The translations under genes and the position numbers were made by a program. Positions 42,150-54,500 of a stretch of 64,000 nucleotides of DNA are shown here, piece by piece. The notes under the pieces are model-generated. The model worked only from the letters and a program-made list of their open reading frames with translations. It had not been told where the DNA came from and made no database searches. The stretch is taken from positions 69,059,188 to 69,123,187 of the forward strand of contig CM055278.1 in assembly GCA_029237695.1 (NCBI GenBank), written 5' to 3'. This stretch comes from Conchocele bisecta (taxonomy: Eukaryota > Mollusca > Bivalvia > Lucinida > Thyasiridae). Position 1 is the first letter of the stretch; each line of letters begins with the position of its first letter.

Positions 42150-44794
42150 GGAGGGGCACATTGAAGAGAAGTGGCTTAAAAACGATCTCTGTTCAACCCA
42201 AGAAAGCAAAAGCAACGACTATGCTAGATTGATACATCATACATTCCTGAACATGAATCCGGTGTCGGTCAATCAAATTAGGTGGGACAAGGTCACTTTT
42301 GAGGTCATTAAGTGCAAAGAGGTCAAATGAGTTCAAAAGATATATTTTATATCAGTAGATGGACATGTACGTGCATATAATGCTTCAAATATCAGATAAA
42401 GTTGTTTAAATTGTTGAATATTCTTTCTTAGGACATATATGAGACGCTTCGTTTTTATGGTGGTTCAAACCAGTGTGTATTTTGCGATTTTCAAGATGGC
42501 CGCCAGGTATCAACATTTTGTCTTAAATATATTCTGACTTGATTATTATATGGCGTTTGGTACTTACATTATGCGTTTACATACATAGAAATACTTTTTG
42601 ATAACTTATATAAACAATTCACCACTGACAAATTCATATACATATAAGATGGCCGCCAAATATTCACACAGACGTGCAGTGAATGTGTGTTGAATAACAA
42701 AAATATATAGCTACACTTTCATGCACATTTAAATTTCAGTTGATTGCCTTTTTTGTTATTATTGAATGTGTTCTTTGCAAAAATGAATAAGTCCATCTAA
42801 TATACTTATTATTTGACCATGTTGGAATATTCAAGATGGTCTCGCTAAGTATCGCTTAAGCTCTTAGGCGCTGTTGATCGACAAAGTAGTAAAGAAATGA
42901 AACATAATTGGCAATCATATTTGTAATATTTTAAAAGTGCGAGGCTTGTGATCCAAACTGTACCGAATTATCTGTCGCCGAAAACAAACGTAAACCAAAG
43001 ATGACCGCCAACATGGATACAATTCTGACACATCTATATTAAGTAAGGTAGTCATCAACGACATAGCAAATGCCACACCATAAAATAAATGTTTTAGTAT
43101 TTCCGATGACAACATAAAGAATAATATGTTATGACCGCCATTTTAGTTACCAAGATGGCTACTATATTGCGTAGTTTTATAATATGAGCTATCAACAAAA
43201 TATTGGTGCAACTCATGGATAACAATATATCCTAGCTGCAACATGATAATGGTTAGTAAACGACTACATAGTCACGATCTTGGATTTCAAGTGGAACATA
43301 ATACATGTTGACAATGTCAAAGAAAACAGGAACATATTTAAAATTACATCTAGGTATTCATTCATTTGAGTGAATCAACATAATGCCTGTGCCTAATACC
43401 TGTATTCGGATATAAATAAAATACAGTGGTAGGTTGGGAGCATGTGAATGGTAATTTATTATATAATTAACGATGGTGGGTTGATAATTGCCGGGGAGCG
43501 CGGTATCCCTGGCTTGGCTCTTATTCGCATGTTCAGCTTTCTTGTAGGCGAGAGTTGAATCCGGCTAACCCCGTTATAAGAGTAATACGATCAGTGGTAA
43601 TCCTACTACGTTTATGTGGGGGGGGGGCTAAGTTACTATAGTGTGGTGCAGACCTGACAGTAGATCCGGTTTGTGTAATGTCAGGGCTGGATTGAAATTG
43701 AATACAAATATTCAGTTACCCGCCCCCATCCATGCAGATGAAATGAGCTGTCGATAGTCCGTTTAAAGCCATTAAAAATTAAACCGGAACTCTATCATAT
43801 CATCTTTAACACGACCATGAACACCAATGTTGCATTGTAGTATTGCTTCATAAATGTAAAAAGCCTACTACGTGTATCTATGTATGAAAAACGATAATAA
43901 ATGTATTAATGCGGTACACGACAGGGTAGGCACAGCGATTAATATATCAAAGGGAAGTTGACGAATTCTGGACTTGACTGGCTACGTAACAACTACCATT
44001 ATTCACTTCCCACATAATGAAAGCAGCGTTTTTTCATAGTATGCTTAGCTTTTTGGATATGAAAACCACGCCATCGCATCTTGAGCTATATAAGTAGTAT
44101 GCTAATATCCATATTAGTGCGCTATAGAAGACACTGAATTGCATTTACATACGTTATATTCCCACCATTTATACCTGATGTATTTATCGACACGTTTATT
44201 ATTTTAACAAAGTCGTAATATTGACGACAGTAACATGCACATGGAATACCGATAGCTTGGAAACACTGCACATGGACACTGCGAGTGTACTTGTCGGTGT
44301 AGCAAGAGACATAATAAATTACTTGAAAATTAGGGAATTATATAACACATACATATCGTATATATGTAGAGTCAATGGTGTTATCATGGTCATCGAATCT
44401 CAGTTTATATACGACATATGATGTTGTTATTGCCCAAAAGAAAATATGACGTATCATTTAAGTAGTCATATGTCGGTAGCCATTTGCTAGGCCATGTAAG
44501 TACATGCATGATTAAGTTAATAACCAGTATTTGTGAGACATATTCACATTACTCGCTATTCTACGAATTCAATGCAAGGTGTCATCCAAGACTATTAGAC
44601 TATTACATCTCAGTTCATAAACGGAATATCATGCGTTTGTTAACAATACAATCGCGTTTGGATGACCTATACTATGAAAAAGTCATATCCAGGTAGGCAT
44701 GTACTATGTACATAGGAGAATCAATAAATACCGCCATATTCGTTGCATGTATTGTTTAGGTAAATATTACCATTACAGCGCTGAATTGTTTTTC

Positions 44795-44945
44795 AGTACA
44801 GTTTATTTTAATTTCCATTTTTCTTTAATAGAACATGATTTTGCATCACTTGAGAATCATCTCCACTGGAAACGATTCTGGAGTCCTGCTGGGCCATGTT
44901 TATTTGCGCTGTTGAGAAATATGAAACAACAGCAGACGACAATGT
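44795..44945. repeat. Family B hairpin, diverged copy
   Basis: AACATGATTTTGCATCACTT and the TGAGAATCATCTCCACTGGA centre match family B; AACAGCAGACGAC follows, as at 14870. Lies inside the 5.65 kb element. Confidence 0.55.
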
Positions 44946-45250
44946 TCGTCTCTCGCATTCAAAAGGTTGAACAAATATCATGAGCAACAATATATACATT
45001 CAAATGTTTATTATACACTGTTTGTTATACAAAGCAAACACCACGCCTGCTATCAATATACAAAAACAAAACAAGTAAGAAATTCACAGAGTAGACTACG
45101 ACCAGACTACACGTTCGTGTATTCTGATCAATGTCCACAATGACTGTCTTTCATGATGCAGAATTAAGTTGATCATCGAATATCAAGAGAGCATCATAAT
45201 ATGATCCAATACACTGACTGTAGATATGAAAACATAACCAGAATAGGCTC

Positions 45251-45282
45251 TGATCAGCCTGCACATCTGTGCAGTCTGATCA
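45251..45282. repeat. Short palindrome TGATCAGCCTGCACA type
   Basis: TGATCAGCCTGCACATC pairs with TGTGCAGTCTGATCA with one mismatch. Small palindromes of this form are abundant in bivalve genomes in general experience. Confidence 0.6.
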
Positions 45283-47803
45283 TAGCTCACACTATATGCA
45301 AATATGTAATGCAAATCAAACTAATATTCACTGTTAGACAATCAGAGTATATTCTGACCAGCATGTATGTATGTACTGGTCGGAACCACACTGCTTGTCG
45401 CTAACATTGATATTAATGGACAACTTACTTCTCGACTTAAAAATGTATGTTTTACATGTTTGTTGCTGGTTATAAAATAATAAAAAGATTGTCTACAGGC
45501 AATTAAAAAACAAAACAAAAACAAAACACAAAAAAACAACAAACTATGTACATAGGAAGGATTTAATAAGTCAGTATTTGTGAGTCACATAAGTATGGAT
45601 ATTAAACTAGAATGCGATCGAGATCAATATGTTGTGAATTCATGATGGAACATATGTTGAGGTCATTCATGAGATTGTTTGGTACATAGAAAGAATAAAA
45701 GTAAAAATGTATTATGCGGTCATAATACAATATATATTGAATGCATATGTATGTATATGTATCACAGTTATGAAGGGCATTGTTTCTGGGGAATACCATA
45801 CACTGTAATCATATATGTTGTAGTCATATAATGTCCTTACATGGTATGTGTAAGTGTCATAACTGTGTATTATAACCATATGTGTAATATAATATATACT
45901 ACTATAAATGCATTAAAATGAACATGGTTGATTATTCTATGCTAATCTAGAATTATATCTGAAAGTTCCCATCGATCGTGTCTATACACACCAACATACG
46001 ACATATACTTAAGATCGTAAGAGACCAAACAGAGACACTTATTTTCACATGCACGTATTTGGGTAGTTGCAATTACGATTCATGGATAAATAATGTACAC
46101 AAATCAACCAAACAACCACTTTTCAGTACAACACCGCAATTCCCGTGACTGGATTTTCAAATAACCGGGTTTTAGCTAACCTGGAAGCGAAACGTGTAAA
46201 GCTAAACATTGACACATAGCTGATATGAGGCCTCTAAATCATGAGCATTCGTTACAACATATTATGTGTTATATATGTGACACGCATAGACGCTGTCAAT
46301 ATTGATTTCAGTGCAGGAGACGGGACTTTTATATATATGTTAATTGAGAATATATTTCCATATATCAGCGTTGATTATACGAGCATTCATGCGGAAAGTT
46401 TTGCTGAAATAGAATATGCTGATCTGCCTTATACATACGTATGGTTATATGGGACAATTATTAAATATTTAAGTGTAATTTAAGTGTATACATATGGGTA
46501 TATCCACTTGTGAATGTATGGATATTCACGGAAACAGAAAACTGTAATACATTCTATTTGATTTGTGTTGTATTTTACATGAATTGCTTTATCTTCGTTA
46601 TAAATAAGTCTAATGTGATTGAAATGTCATGTTACTTAGCCGCACACCAGCATATAACAGTTCAATATCTGACTGTAATGCGAACATGGCAGAACTATAG
46701 CATATGTACCAATCGCAATACGTAGTGCATACATATATGGCATTATAGTGCAATTTACAACGTATATGATAACGTAAGACTCCATAAAATACAATATGTA
46801 AAGCAAACATTACTTTTTTTTTTAATATTCGGCTTCTACAACGAGTGTAACCTAAGTCGAGCATCACCAAGTGTATTATCAGCGATCTACTAGTCTGAAC
46901 ACATGTGAATCTGTTCTATAAAGACATTTAAAAGTAAATGAAAAGAAACACGCACTTGCCAATACAACACTATATTAAAATAGCCTAAATGAGGCGACCA
47001 TTTTGAATAAACACAATTACAAATGACTTCAAAATCAAGTGTTTCCACTTACTGATTTAACCGCCTAACAGAATGCAGTGGTATACATAAGTAGATCAAA
47101 AGTAAACATTATATTAACAATATTTTGAAAATATGGCGGCCATTTTGAATTAAACAAGCTCTTTAAGAAGAGCATAAATATTGATCTATAGTTTTAACAT
47201 CGTATCTCAGATGAAAATCAAACTAATATGTTCATATCTAGCTTAGTACCAAGATATGGTACACGTGTAGATAATGCTTCCTGATGTTGATGAATATTTG
47301 TCGTCCATCTTAGATTCATATATATTTGATAGCCTCCATCTATGTTTAAAATTCATGCATGGTATCTAAAGGGTTTTCTGCGTCCGTCCGATCAAGATCC
47401 AAGAGCCTATTTGTTTTCATTCATCAAATAAGTACACATTTCAGGCTAAATATTGATGCTTGGCGGCCATCTTGAATATGTTGATACTCTCAACGATAGA
47501 GACGTCCGAGCAAACCGAATTGCTTTGTATATGCCCCATAAAACAATAATCACCAATAAAACATACTTGATCGGATTGTTCTGTAATGTTATGCAAGTAC
47601 ACATTGTATTATTTAAATAGAGTGAGCCGTGCACTCATTTGACCCATGTGCACTTAATGACCACAAAAATGACCTTGTCCCACCTGATTTGATTGACCGA
47701 CACCGGATTCGTGTTCAGGATGATATAATGCATTGATTTAAAGTAGTCGTTGCTTTTGCTCTCTCGGGTTGAACAGAATTCATTTTATGGGTGCTTGCCC
47801 CCC

Positions 47804-48700
47804 TATTATAAAATCACCGAAGGCCCACTATTTAAATGATTAACCGAACGTACAAACGGGTCTCCGAAATAAACTTTATTTTCAATATGAATCAACTGGT
47901 CCGCGAAGAAGACAATCTGTTTCGCAGTTTGTCGTACACCCCAACCCCCCCCACCCCCCACCCCCCCCCCCCCCCGCATGGAAACCGTGCTTTCCTAGAG
48001 CGACCCGTTGCCATTATCCTGTTTGATGTTAATCTAACATTTTTTTTAATGTAACACAAAAAGTCCGTACACGTACGAAATGTAACAATAATTTAGATGT
48101 TTAAACACAATCAAATCTTAATTCTGAGAATATATATAATGCAGTATATATACGAGATTTACTGTATGCATATACAAACTAAAGAATAACATGGCCATTA
48201 TATATACCTAATTCATAATTAAGTTATCAATTGAGTTATCAATTTGATTGGATTATATTCTGTTTATTAAAGACGATTAATAATTGACTGACGCTACATT
48301 AAGCAAACTCGGTTCGGGGTGTCATTAATTAGTGTGATGATTAAAACGATACTTTGTTATCATTGATTAAAGCCCATTTCAACACTCAGGCGGCCATCAA
48401 AGAAAAACGATTACATGGGGAAACCGTTACTATGGATTACTACATTTGAGAAATGGTCGGCTCGAATGTGAATTAAGGCTTTATTCTTACCGCGATGTCA
48501 TGAATTGATTTGGATTGGGGATTAAAATGTGTTGCTCTATAATCTTCCTTTAATCTTGTTCATTTATATCGACGTATTGTTAATTAAACGTTCACACATT
48601 ATGTATAACCCAATTAATAACTGACTGATCACAAGATCTATCACATGAGAAAACAAACAAGTACACATTGGTGTTCCGCCTATTATATTAAGCCTACCTT
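47804..48700. other. No gene; C-rich tract
   Basis: A nearly pure C tract lies at 47938-47976. The rest is AT-rich with no recognised feature; it may include the 5' UTR of the LINE that follows. Confidence 0.45.
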
Positions 48701-48702
48701 AG

Positions 48703-50614
48703 TTATCTCACATTCAACCTAACAACAAACAGAGTACCCCACCTCCGTCTCCTACATCGATACCATCACCCACTCGTTCTCCACGCACAAATAATAAGGA
48801 GCAGCCACAGTCACAATTCGACACATTGCATTTTAAATTACTAGGGGCAGGAAGGGCAGTGATAACAACATTCCAGTTCGCCATTGCGTTAGCAACTTAC
48901 GTAGGCAAGAATATGTCATCTAACGACGTTAAATGCACCCGGGATGCAGACATCATAAAAGTTAGTACGCAGAAAAAGTGGATTGACAGGGCAAATTCAT
49001 TCATTGCACCCGCTAGTATGCGCAACGTAGAGTTTAAATTACTCAAAACACAAACGCAATCAACTAACAATACACAACGCAAACAACAAAACCAGCCACA
49101 AACCTCAATCGGAATCGCTAATCATCCCGACTTTATAGGTCTGAGTAAGGAAGACTTAATGTTGGCAGTAAAGGCCAATGAGAACAATATCACCTCGGCA
49201 CATCAAATAGGAAAAACCAAATCTACTCTACTAATTCACTTTAGCACATCCCTGCCCTATCAAATTACACCAGCATCCTATATTAACGAAGGCAACCCCA
49301 TTGACATCGGCATAACAATCCAACGACCGATTCGCTGCAATAAGTATCAGCAATTTGGTCACATACAAAAAGCATGCAAAAACAACACAATAATATGTCC
49401 CATCTGCGCGTACAACCATTATTACAAAGACTGCACGAGCAAACAGGTCAGGGACAATGATTTCTGCAATAACTGTTACGTGGCTGGTGTACAGGCTTGT
49501 GGACATCGGTCAAGTGATCCCTACTGCCCGATGCTACTTAAATACAAATCACATCTCGAACAAAAGAACAACACTAGGCAACTGGCACGCAACGCAATAA
49601 AAGAAAAAATAATGAACCCTGCAACAAAAACACTGCCTATTCAAGTAGTCACCAACAACACACCTGCAAAACAACAAACTACAAAACAGCCTCCAAAGAA
49701 CCCAGCCCCACAAAAGGAAAACATAAAACAAACAAAGCCCAAAGAAGATAACATGCAAGGATACGTTTCTAAACAACAGCTCCTAGAACTAATTTCGGCT
49801 CTTGAAATTGCAATTGAAAAACAACTAGGAGTAACCACCAATGGCATTATAGGACAAATTGCAGAACAACACTTAGGACAAAATGTAACAACAACAACAA
49901 TTCCCTGCACACCATCCACTGAAAAAAATGCACACGTCACAGATGGACAGATCCCAATCAGAAACTTATATACTAAACGTTTTAGGTACACTGGCTAATG
50001 CGGACAAGGTAATAAAGACACTAAACAAATTTAAAGCAAGTAAACAATCGACCGTTAGCGGACAAAATAGTAAGCCCTTTACCACGAAACTGGGGGGAAA
50101 CAAATCAACACTTACACCCGAGCCCCTAATGTTTGATAGTAGCATGGACGACTCAGACCCAAATAAACTAATAATCGTAACATCAACCGAATCTATAGAG
50201 TCTCATCCCATTCAAACACTAACATGTATCTCCAATATTTCGACCATTTGTGCAGACAACACAACACTACATGAAATAAACGATAATGAGGACACACCAA
50301 TAAACAAACAAACGTCAAGCAATAGTGTTGCCACATCAACACCCAATAACAGTCCAGCAGAAAAACGTACAACTATAGAAAATTCTAATATGCGTAAAAC
50401 TATAACAGCAAATCGTAAATATAATACAAAATCCATAAAAGATAACCTAACCGAAGTTAGTTCAAAAGTAAATACAGGCATGAAAAAACAGAATAAATTT
50501 ACTAACAAGCAGAAGATAGGTAAAAACGTATTAAAATCAGTGGCACCGTTAGCGGAAGAACAACAACAGTGCAATTTAACACCATTTAATGGTAATAAAG
50601 TCCTAAATTCATAG
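48703..50614 (+). pseudogene. LINE ORF1: gag-like protein with zinc knuckles
   Basis: Open from 48703 without an early ATG, starting with a P/S/T-rich segment, so the true start is lost or upstream. A ~75-residue RRM-like stretch (ITPASYINEGNPIDIG region) precedes the zinc knuckles. The first knuckle, RCNKYQQFGHIQKAC (49333-49377), has Tyr where the second Cys should be. The second is intact, CPICAYNHYYKDC (CX2CX3HX4C). A third Cys/His cluster follows. A Q/K/P-rich segment comes next. A frameshift near 49985-50000 moves the frame to the piece ending at 50614, an N/T/K-rich tail. Role in the element: RNA binding and particle assembly, inferred from the family. Confidence 0.75.
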
Positions 50615-50679
50615 AAAAGGAGTCAGGCATATGCACCAAAAAGCTCATCCTAAGCAAAACATATATAGAATAAACAAAT

Positions 50680-53600
50680 ATGGGTAGAAACAAAAATAAA
50701 GGAATGACCCTGACCGTTTTTCAATGGAACTGTCGGGGTTTTGTAAAAACAAAAGGAGAGCTTATCAATGTTCAAGAAAATAACGTAATGTCACCTGATG
50801 TAATATGCCTGCAAGAAATGTCAAAACCTTCAACACTCACTGGATATAACCTCGTATCCTACGCAACCAATTCTTTCCATGGCAGTGGGGTAGGAATATA
50901 CGCTAAAAATGGAATATAATGTGTAGAACTTAAAACAAATCACCTTAAAGAAAAACTAAATAACCTCTATTGTGGCATTAAGGTACTCAGCAATAAAGAA
51001 AACGTTGATATATTAAATGTGTACATTGGCCCTGGTAACCATAATCACGAACCCAAACTAAACAACCTCAATAAAATTATCACACAATTAAGCAATAAAT
51101 CTCTAATATTGGGTGACTTCAACGGGCACAACCCACTATGGGACGTGCATTACACTTCTAAGACAAACAAAGTAGGTGATGAAATAATACAATTTCTAGA
51201 TAACACTGATTATGTGGTACTTAACAACGGAGTTGTAACCTACGATACGTCACACATTTCTTCAAGTAAAGGTATTGGAACAACACCCGACATAACATTA
51301 GCCACACCTGCTTTAGCTTCATTGACCTCCTGGTCCGTCCATGACTCTACACTAGGAAGTGACCACTATCCGATAATTACTAAAGTTTCTACCCAATACC
51401 ATAGAAGTACCCCAGCCACCATTCCTAAATGGAAGTTAGGTCATGCTAACTGGGAGCTATTCCAACAACTATGCACTAATAGACTACACACAGATAACAA
51501 TCTAGATACAAAACAATACCACGATGAATTTGTGAGCACCCTCTATAACATAAGTAAGGAGAGTATACCACAGACAAGTGGTAAAACTCATAATCGCCCA
51601 ACCAATCCCTGGTTGACACCAGCTTGCACAAATGCCATTAAAAACAGGGAGAACTGTCTGCGTAGATGGAAACAAGCATACAAATATCATACAACACTTA
51701 AACAAACTAGGCGAGAGGAATATTTGAAAGTCCCTCGCGACTGAAGTAATTAATGACGCAAAAAGTTGTGGTTGGGAGAAATTTATATCTGAAATAAATA
51801 ACGACAAAACGAGTAAAGACTTATGGGACCAATTTAATAGAATCAGAGGAAAAGCTATAAAGCCAATGCCTCCACTATTACATAAAAATAGCAATGTGTA
51901 CGACAAAAAAAAAAAAGCAGAGGTGCTCACAGACCATTATACAACTATGTCAAGTGACAATAACCTTAATCCCAAATTCAAAACAGTTAAGGTTAAGAGA
52001 AACCCCGAAATTCAAACAAAAATAGATACTAACACGTTATGGCCAGAATCTAATGAGGTGGACTGCCTCAATCGGTGCGTCATTATGTCAGAACTAAAAT
52101 ATGCCCTTAAACATAAGAAAAACTCTGCACCAGGAGCAAACAAGATACACTACGCAATACTAAAGCATCTCTCAAAAGAATCTATGGAACAACTGCTGCT
52201 GGTGATAAATAAGTCCTGGGTAAATGGTACACTACCTGATACCTGGAAAGAAGCTACCATCATCCCTATATTGAAACCAAAGAAGGACCCAACACTCCCG
52301 CCCTCATACAGACCCATTTCTCTAACACCAGCAATATGTAAAATAATGGAAACGATGGTAGCTAACAGATTAAAACATCACTTAGAAACAAATCAGAAAC
52401 TGAGCCCGACCCAATCAGGATTCCGAAATAACAGATCTACATTAGATCAACTCGCACGACTAGACACAATTATTAAAACAGCCATGATGGAAAAGAAATT
52501 GGTCGTTGCAGTATTCATAGATTTAGAAAAAGCCTTTGACCTAATGTGGACAAAAGGTGCAATAGAACAACTCATCGGGAAGGGCATACATAACAGAATG
52601 TTGTTGTGGCTTGACAACTTTTTGACGGGCAGAAAAATTAGAGTAAGAATAGGAACAGAACACTCCGAATTTCAAAATGTAGATAACGGTAGCCCCCATG
52701 GCAGCGTAGTTAGTCCAACGCTGTTTAACATCATGATAGATACATTGTATAGCGAACTCAATGAGAACAACTCGATCACAACTATCAAAAATGACCTATC
52801 GCAATTTGCAGATGATAGCTCGATCTGGCATGTACATGCAGATCTCAATATAGCATTGGGGGCTGTACAGACAACATTAGATAAAATCAAAACATGGCAA
52901 AATAAATGGGGGTTTAAAATATCCCCACTAAAAACTGAGGCAGTCATCTTTCATAGAGGAGGACACTTATTCTAAAAAACCACGGAGCAACGGTATGCAT
53001 ATAAAGGAAATCAACAATACAAAATTAAAGAACTAGTTGTTAACAATCAGGTAATACCATACAAAAAATGCGCAAAGTTCCTAGGTATGTACCTGGACGA
53101 TAGACTTACATGGGGACCTCACATATCAGATCTAATTCAACGTTGTAGGAAGGATCTAAATCTAATGAAATTAATCTCAGGTACATCTTATGGTGCAGAC
53201 AAATCCTCCCTCCTACAACTATATAAAGCACTAATCCTGTCGAAGATGGACTATGGATGCATGCTATACAAAGATGCTGCGGCTGCTCACCTGGATAAGT
53301 TAGAATTAATTCAAAGAGCAGCGCTAAGGCTTGCCACGGGTGCCTATAAAACAACAAGAGCCGCAGTAATCGAAGTAGAAACAGCAGTGTTACCACTAGA
53401 TTTAAGAAGGGAACAAACATTACTGAAATACTCGGTCCGAACCCAACCCCATGGCGCTCACCAAGCAACGAACTAATACAACTCAAACCAGCATACAAAT
53501 ACAATATGATTAAACTAAAACGAGACGCAACAAATACAGTCAATAATTATACCAACAAAAAAGCAAATATAAAAACGTGTTATGCAATGAATGCACTAAC

Positions 53601-54382
53601 CTTAATAGAAGAATTTGATTTGGGTGGATGCGAGATGCAGCCATTCAAAACGCATATCCTGTATTATCTATTTGAAATTACAGCTCGATCTGATCTCACT
53701 GAAATTATAAAAGATAAAACTAAGAATCCAACCCTTAGCCTCAAACACGCAATGGACCATTTAGAACATAATTGGAAAGACAGCCTACACATATATACGG
53801 ACGGTAGCAAAAACCCAGAACTCGGTATCACCTCAGCTGCGTTTGTGGTCCCGGAACTAAGTCACGTAGAACAATACAAACTGGCCCCCAATCTAACTGT
53901 AATCACCTCGGAACTTATTGCAATTGAAAAAGCCCTCATATTCAACCTAAAATTAAAAAACTACAATAACACTGTAATCATAACAGACTCACTAAGCTCC
54001 ATCCAAGCAATCAACACAGGCACGTCTAAAACGAGACCTGACAAGGTCCATACCATTAAAATTCTTATAAGTAAACATATGGAACAAGGGAAAAATATTA
54101 ATATAGACTGGGTACCCTCACATGTTGGAATACCTGGAAACGAAGAAGCCGACCGAGCGGCAAGCACAGCTCATTTGATAGGAACACAAGATAATACTCT
54201 GCCTACTTCTTCTTCTGCCCAGCGCATGAATTAGCAAGAGAAGATCTAGCCGCTGTCTGCTTAAAAAATAATGTTATATCATCTCCATATAATTTAATAT
54301 TCCCCCTAAGGAATGCGAAAATGAAATACACTTAGCTGTACTAAAATACATTAAGGCGACAGGGTACTGGAATAAAATATAA
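50680..54382 (+). pseudogene. LINE ORF2: endonuclease, reverse transcriptase and RNase H
   Basis: Starts at ATG 50680, 66 bp after ORF1. Endonuclease: FQWNCRG (50720), CLQEMS (50809), LILGDFNGHNPLWD (51103), SDHYPII (51358). Reverse transcriptase: YRPISLTPAICKIMET (52309), QSGFRNNRSTLDQLA (52412), FIDLEKAFDLMW (52516), GSPHGSVVSPTLFN (52690) and FADDSSIW (52806). RNase H: YTDGSKNPELGITSA (53796), SELIAIEKAL (53909), ITDSLSSIQAI (53978), DWVPSHVGIPGNEEADRAA (54107). Lesions: in-frame stops at 50917 and 52973, frameshifts near 51735, 53450 and 54225 and 54310. All catalytic residues are otherwise present, so decay is recent. Confidence 0.9.
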
Positions 54383-54500
54383 ACATGACACCGTTGCTCC
54401 ACTAAAATTAAAAGCTGTCAAAAATAAATGATATAATGATTTTATTTTAAAATACAACTCATGCAAACAGTTATACGCCGGTATCGTGGATAGAAACACA

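Larger units (their letters stand above)
43200..46985. other. Interior of the 5.65 kb element: no gene
   Basis: Only short frames (below about 95 codons) on both strands. A G-tract and a possible SINE-like segment (GGGGAGCGCGGTATCCCTGG) lie at 43480-43700. Confidence 0.5.
42150..47803. mobile_element. 5.65 kb DNA element with ~1 kb inverted arms
   Basis: The left (42195-42350) and the right (47640-47780) are inverted copies: CTGTTCAACCCAAGAAAGC, AGCAAAAGCAACGACTA, CCGGTGTCGGTCAATCAAAT and GGTGGGACAAGGTCA, and GGTCATTAAGTGCA. Inside, the motif AAGATGGCCGCCA recurs on the left arm (about 42493, 42646, then decayed near 42832, 43005, 43150) and inverted on the right arm (47461, then decayed near 47303, 47135, 46990). 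The interior 43.2-46.9 kb has no domain-bearing open frame, so it is non-autonomous or fully decayed. Superfamily unknown. Confidence 0.75.
48703..54500 (+). mobile_element. I-group LINE with RNase H domain, near-complete but inactive
   Basis: Two reading frames in tandem: a gag-like ORF1 (48703-50614) and ORF2 (50680-54382) with endonuclease, reverse transcriptase and RNase H. The RNase H plus CCHC knuckles point to the I group (I, Nimb, Outcast types). The 5' start and the 3' end are not defined, and no poly(A) or target duplication was located. Confidence 0.85.

Noticed and set aside
40803..42159. Open frames with repeated CHKIQFCVTKFN words, on both strands
   Set aside because: Produced by AATTCTGTGTCACAAAATT arrays in an inverted-repeat element; no start, domain or splice context supports a protein.
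43200..46985. Polinton/Maverick interpretation of the 5.65 kb element
   Set aside because: No integrase, DNA polymerase B, ATPase or protease frame is visible, and the element is far too short.
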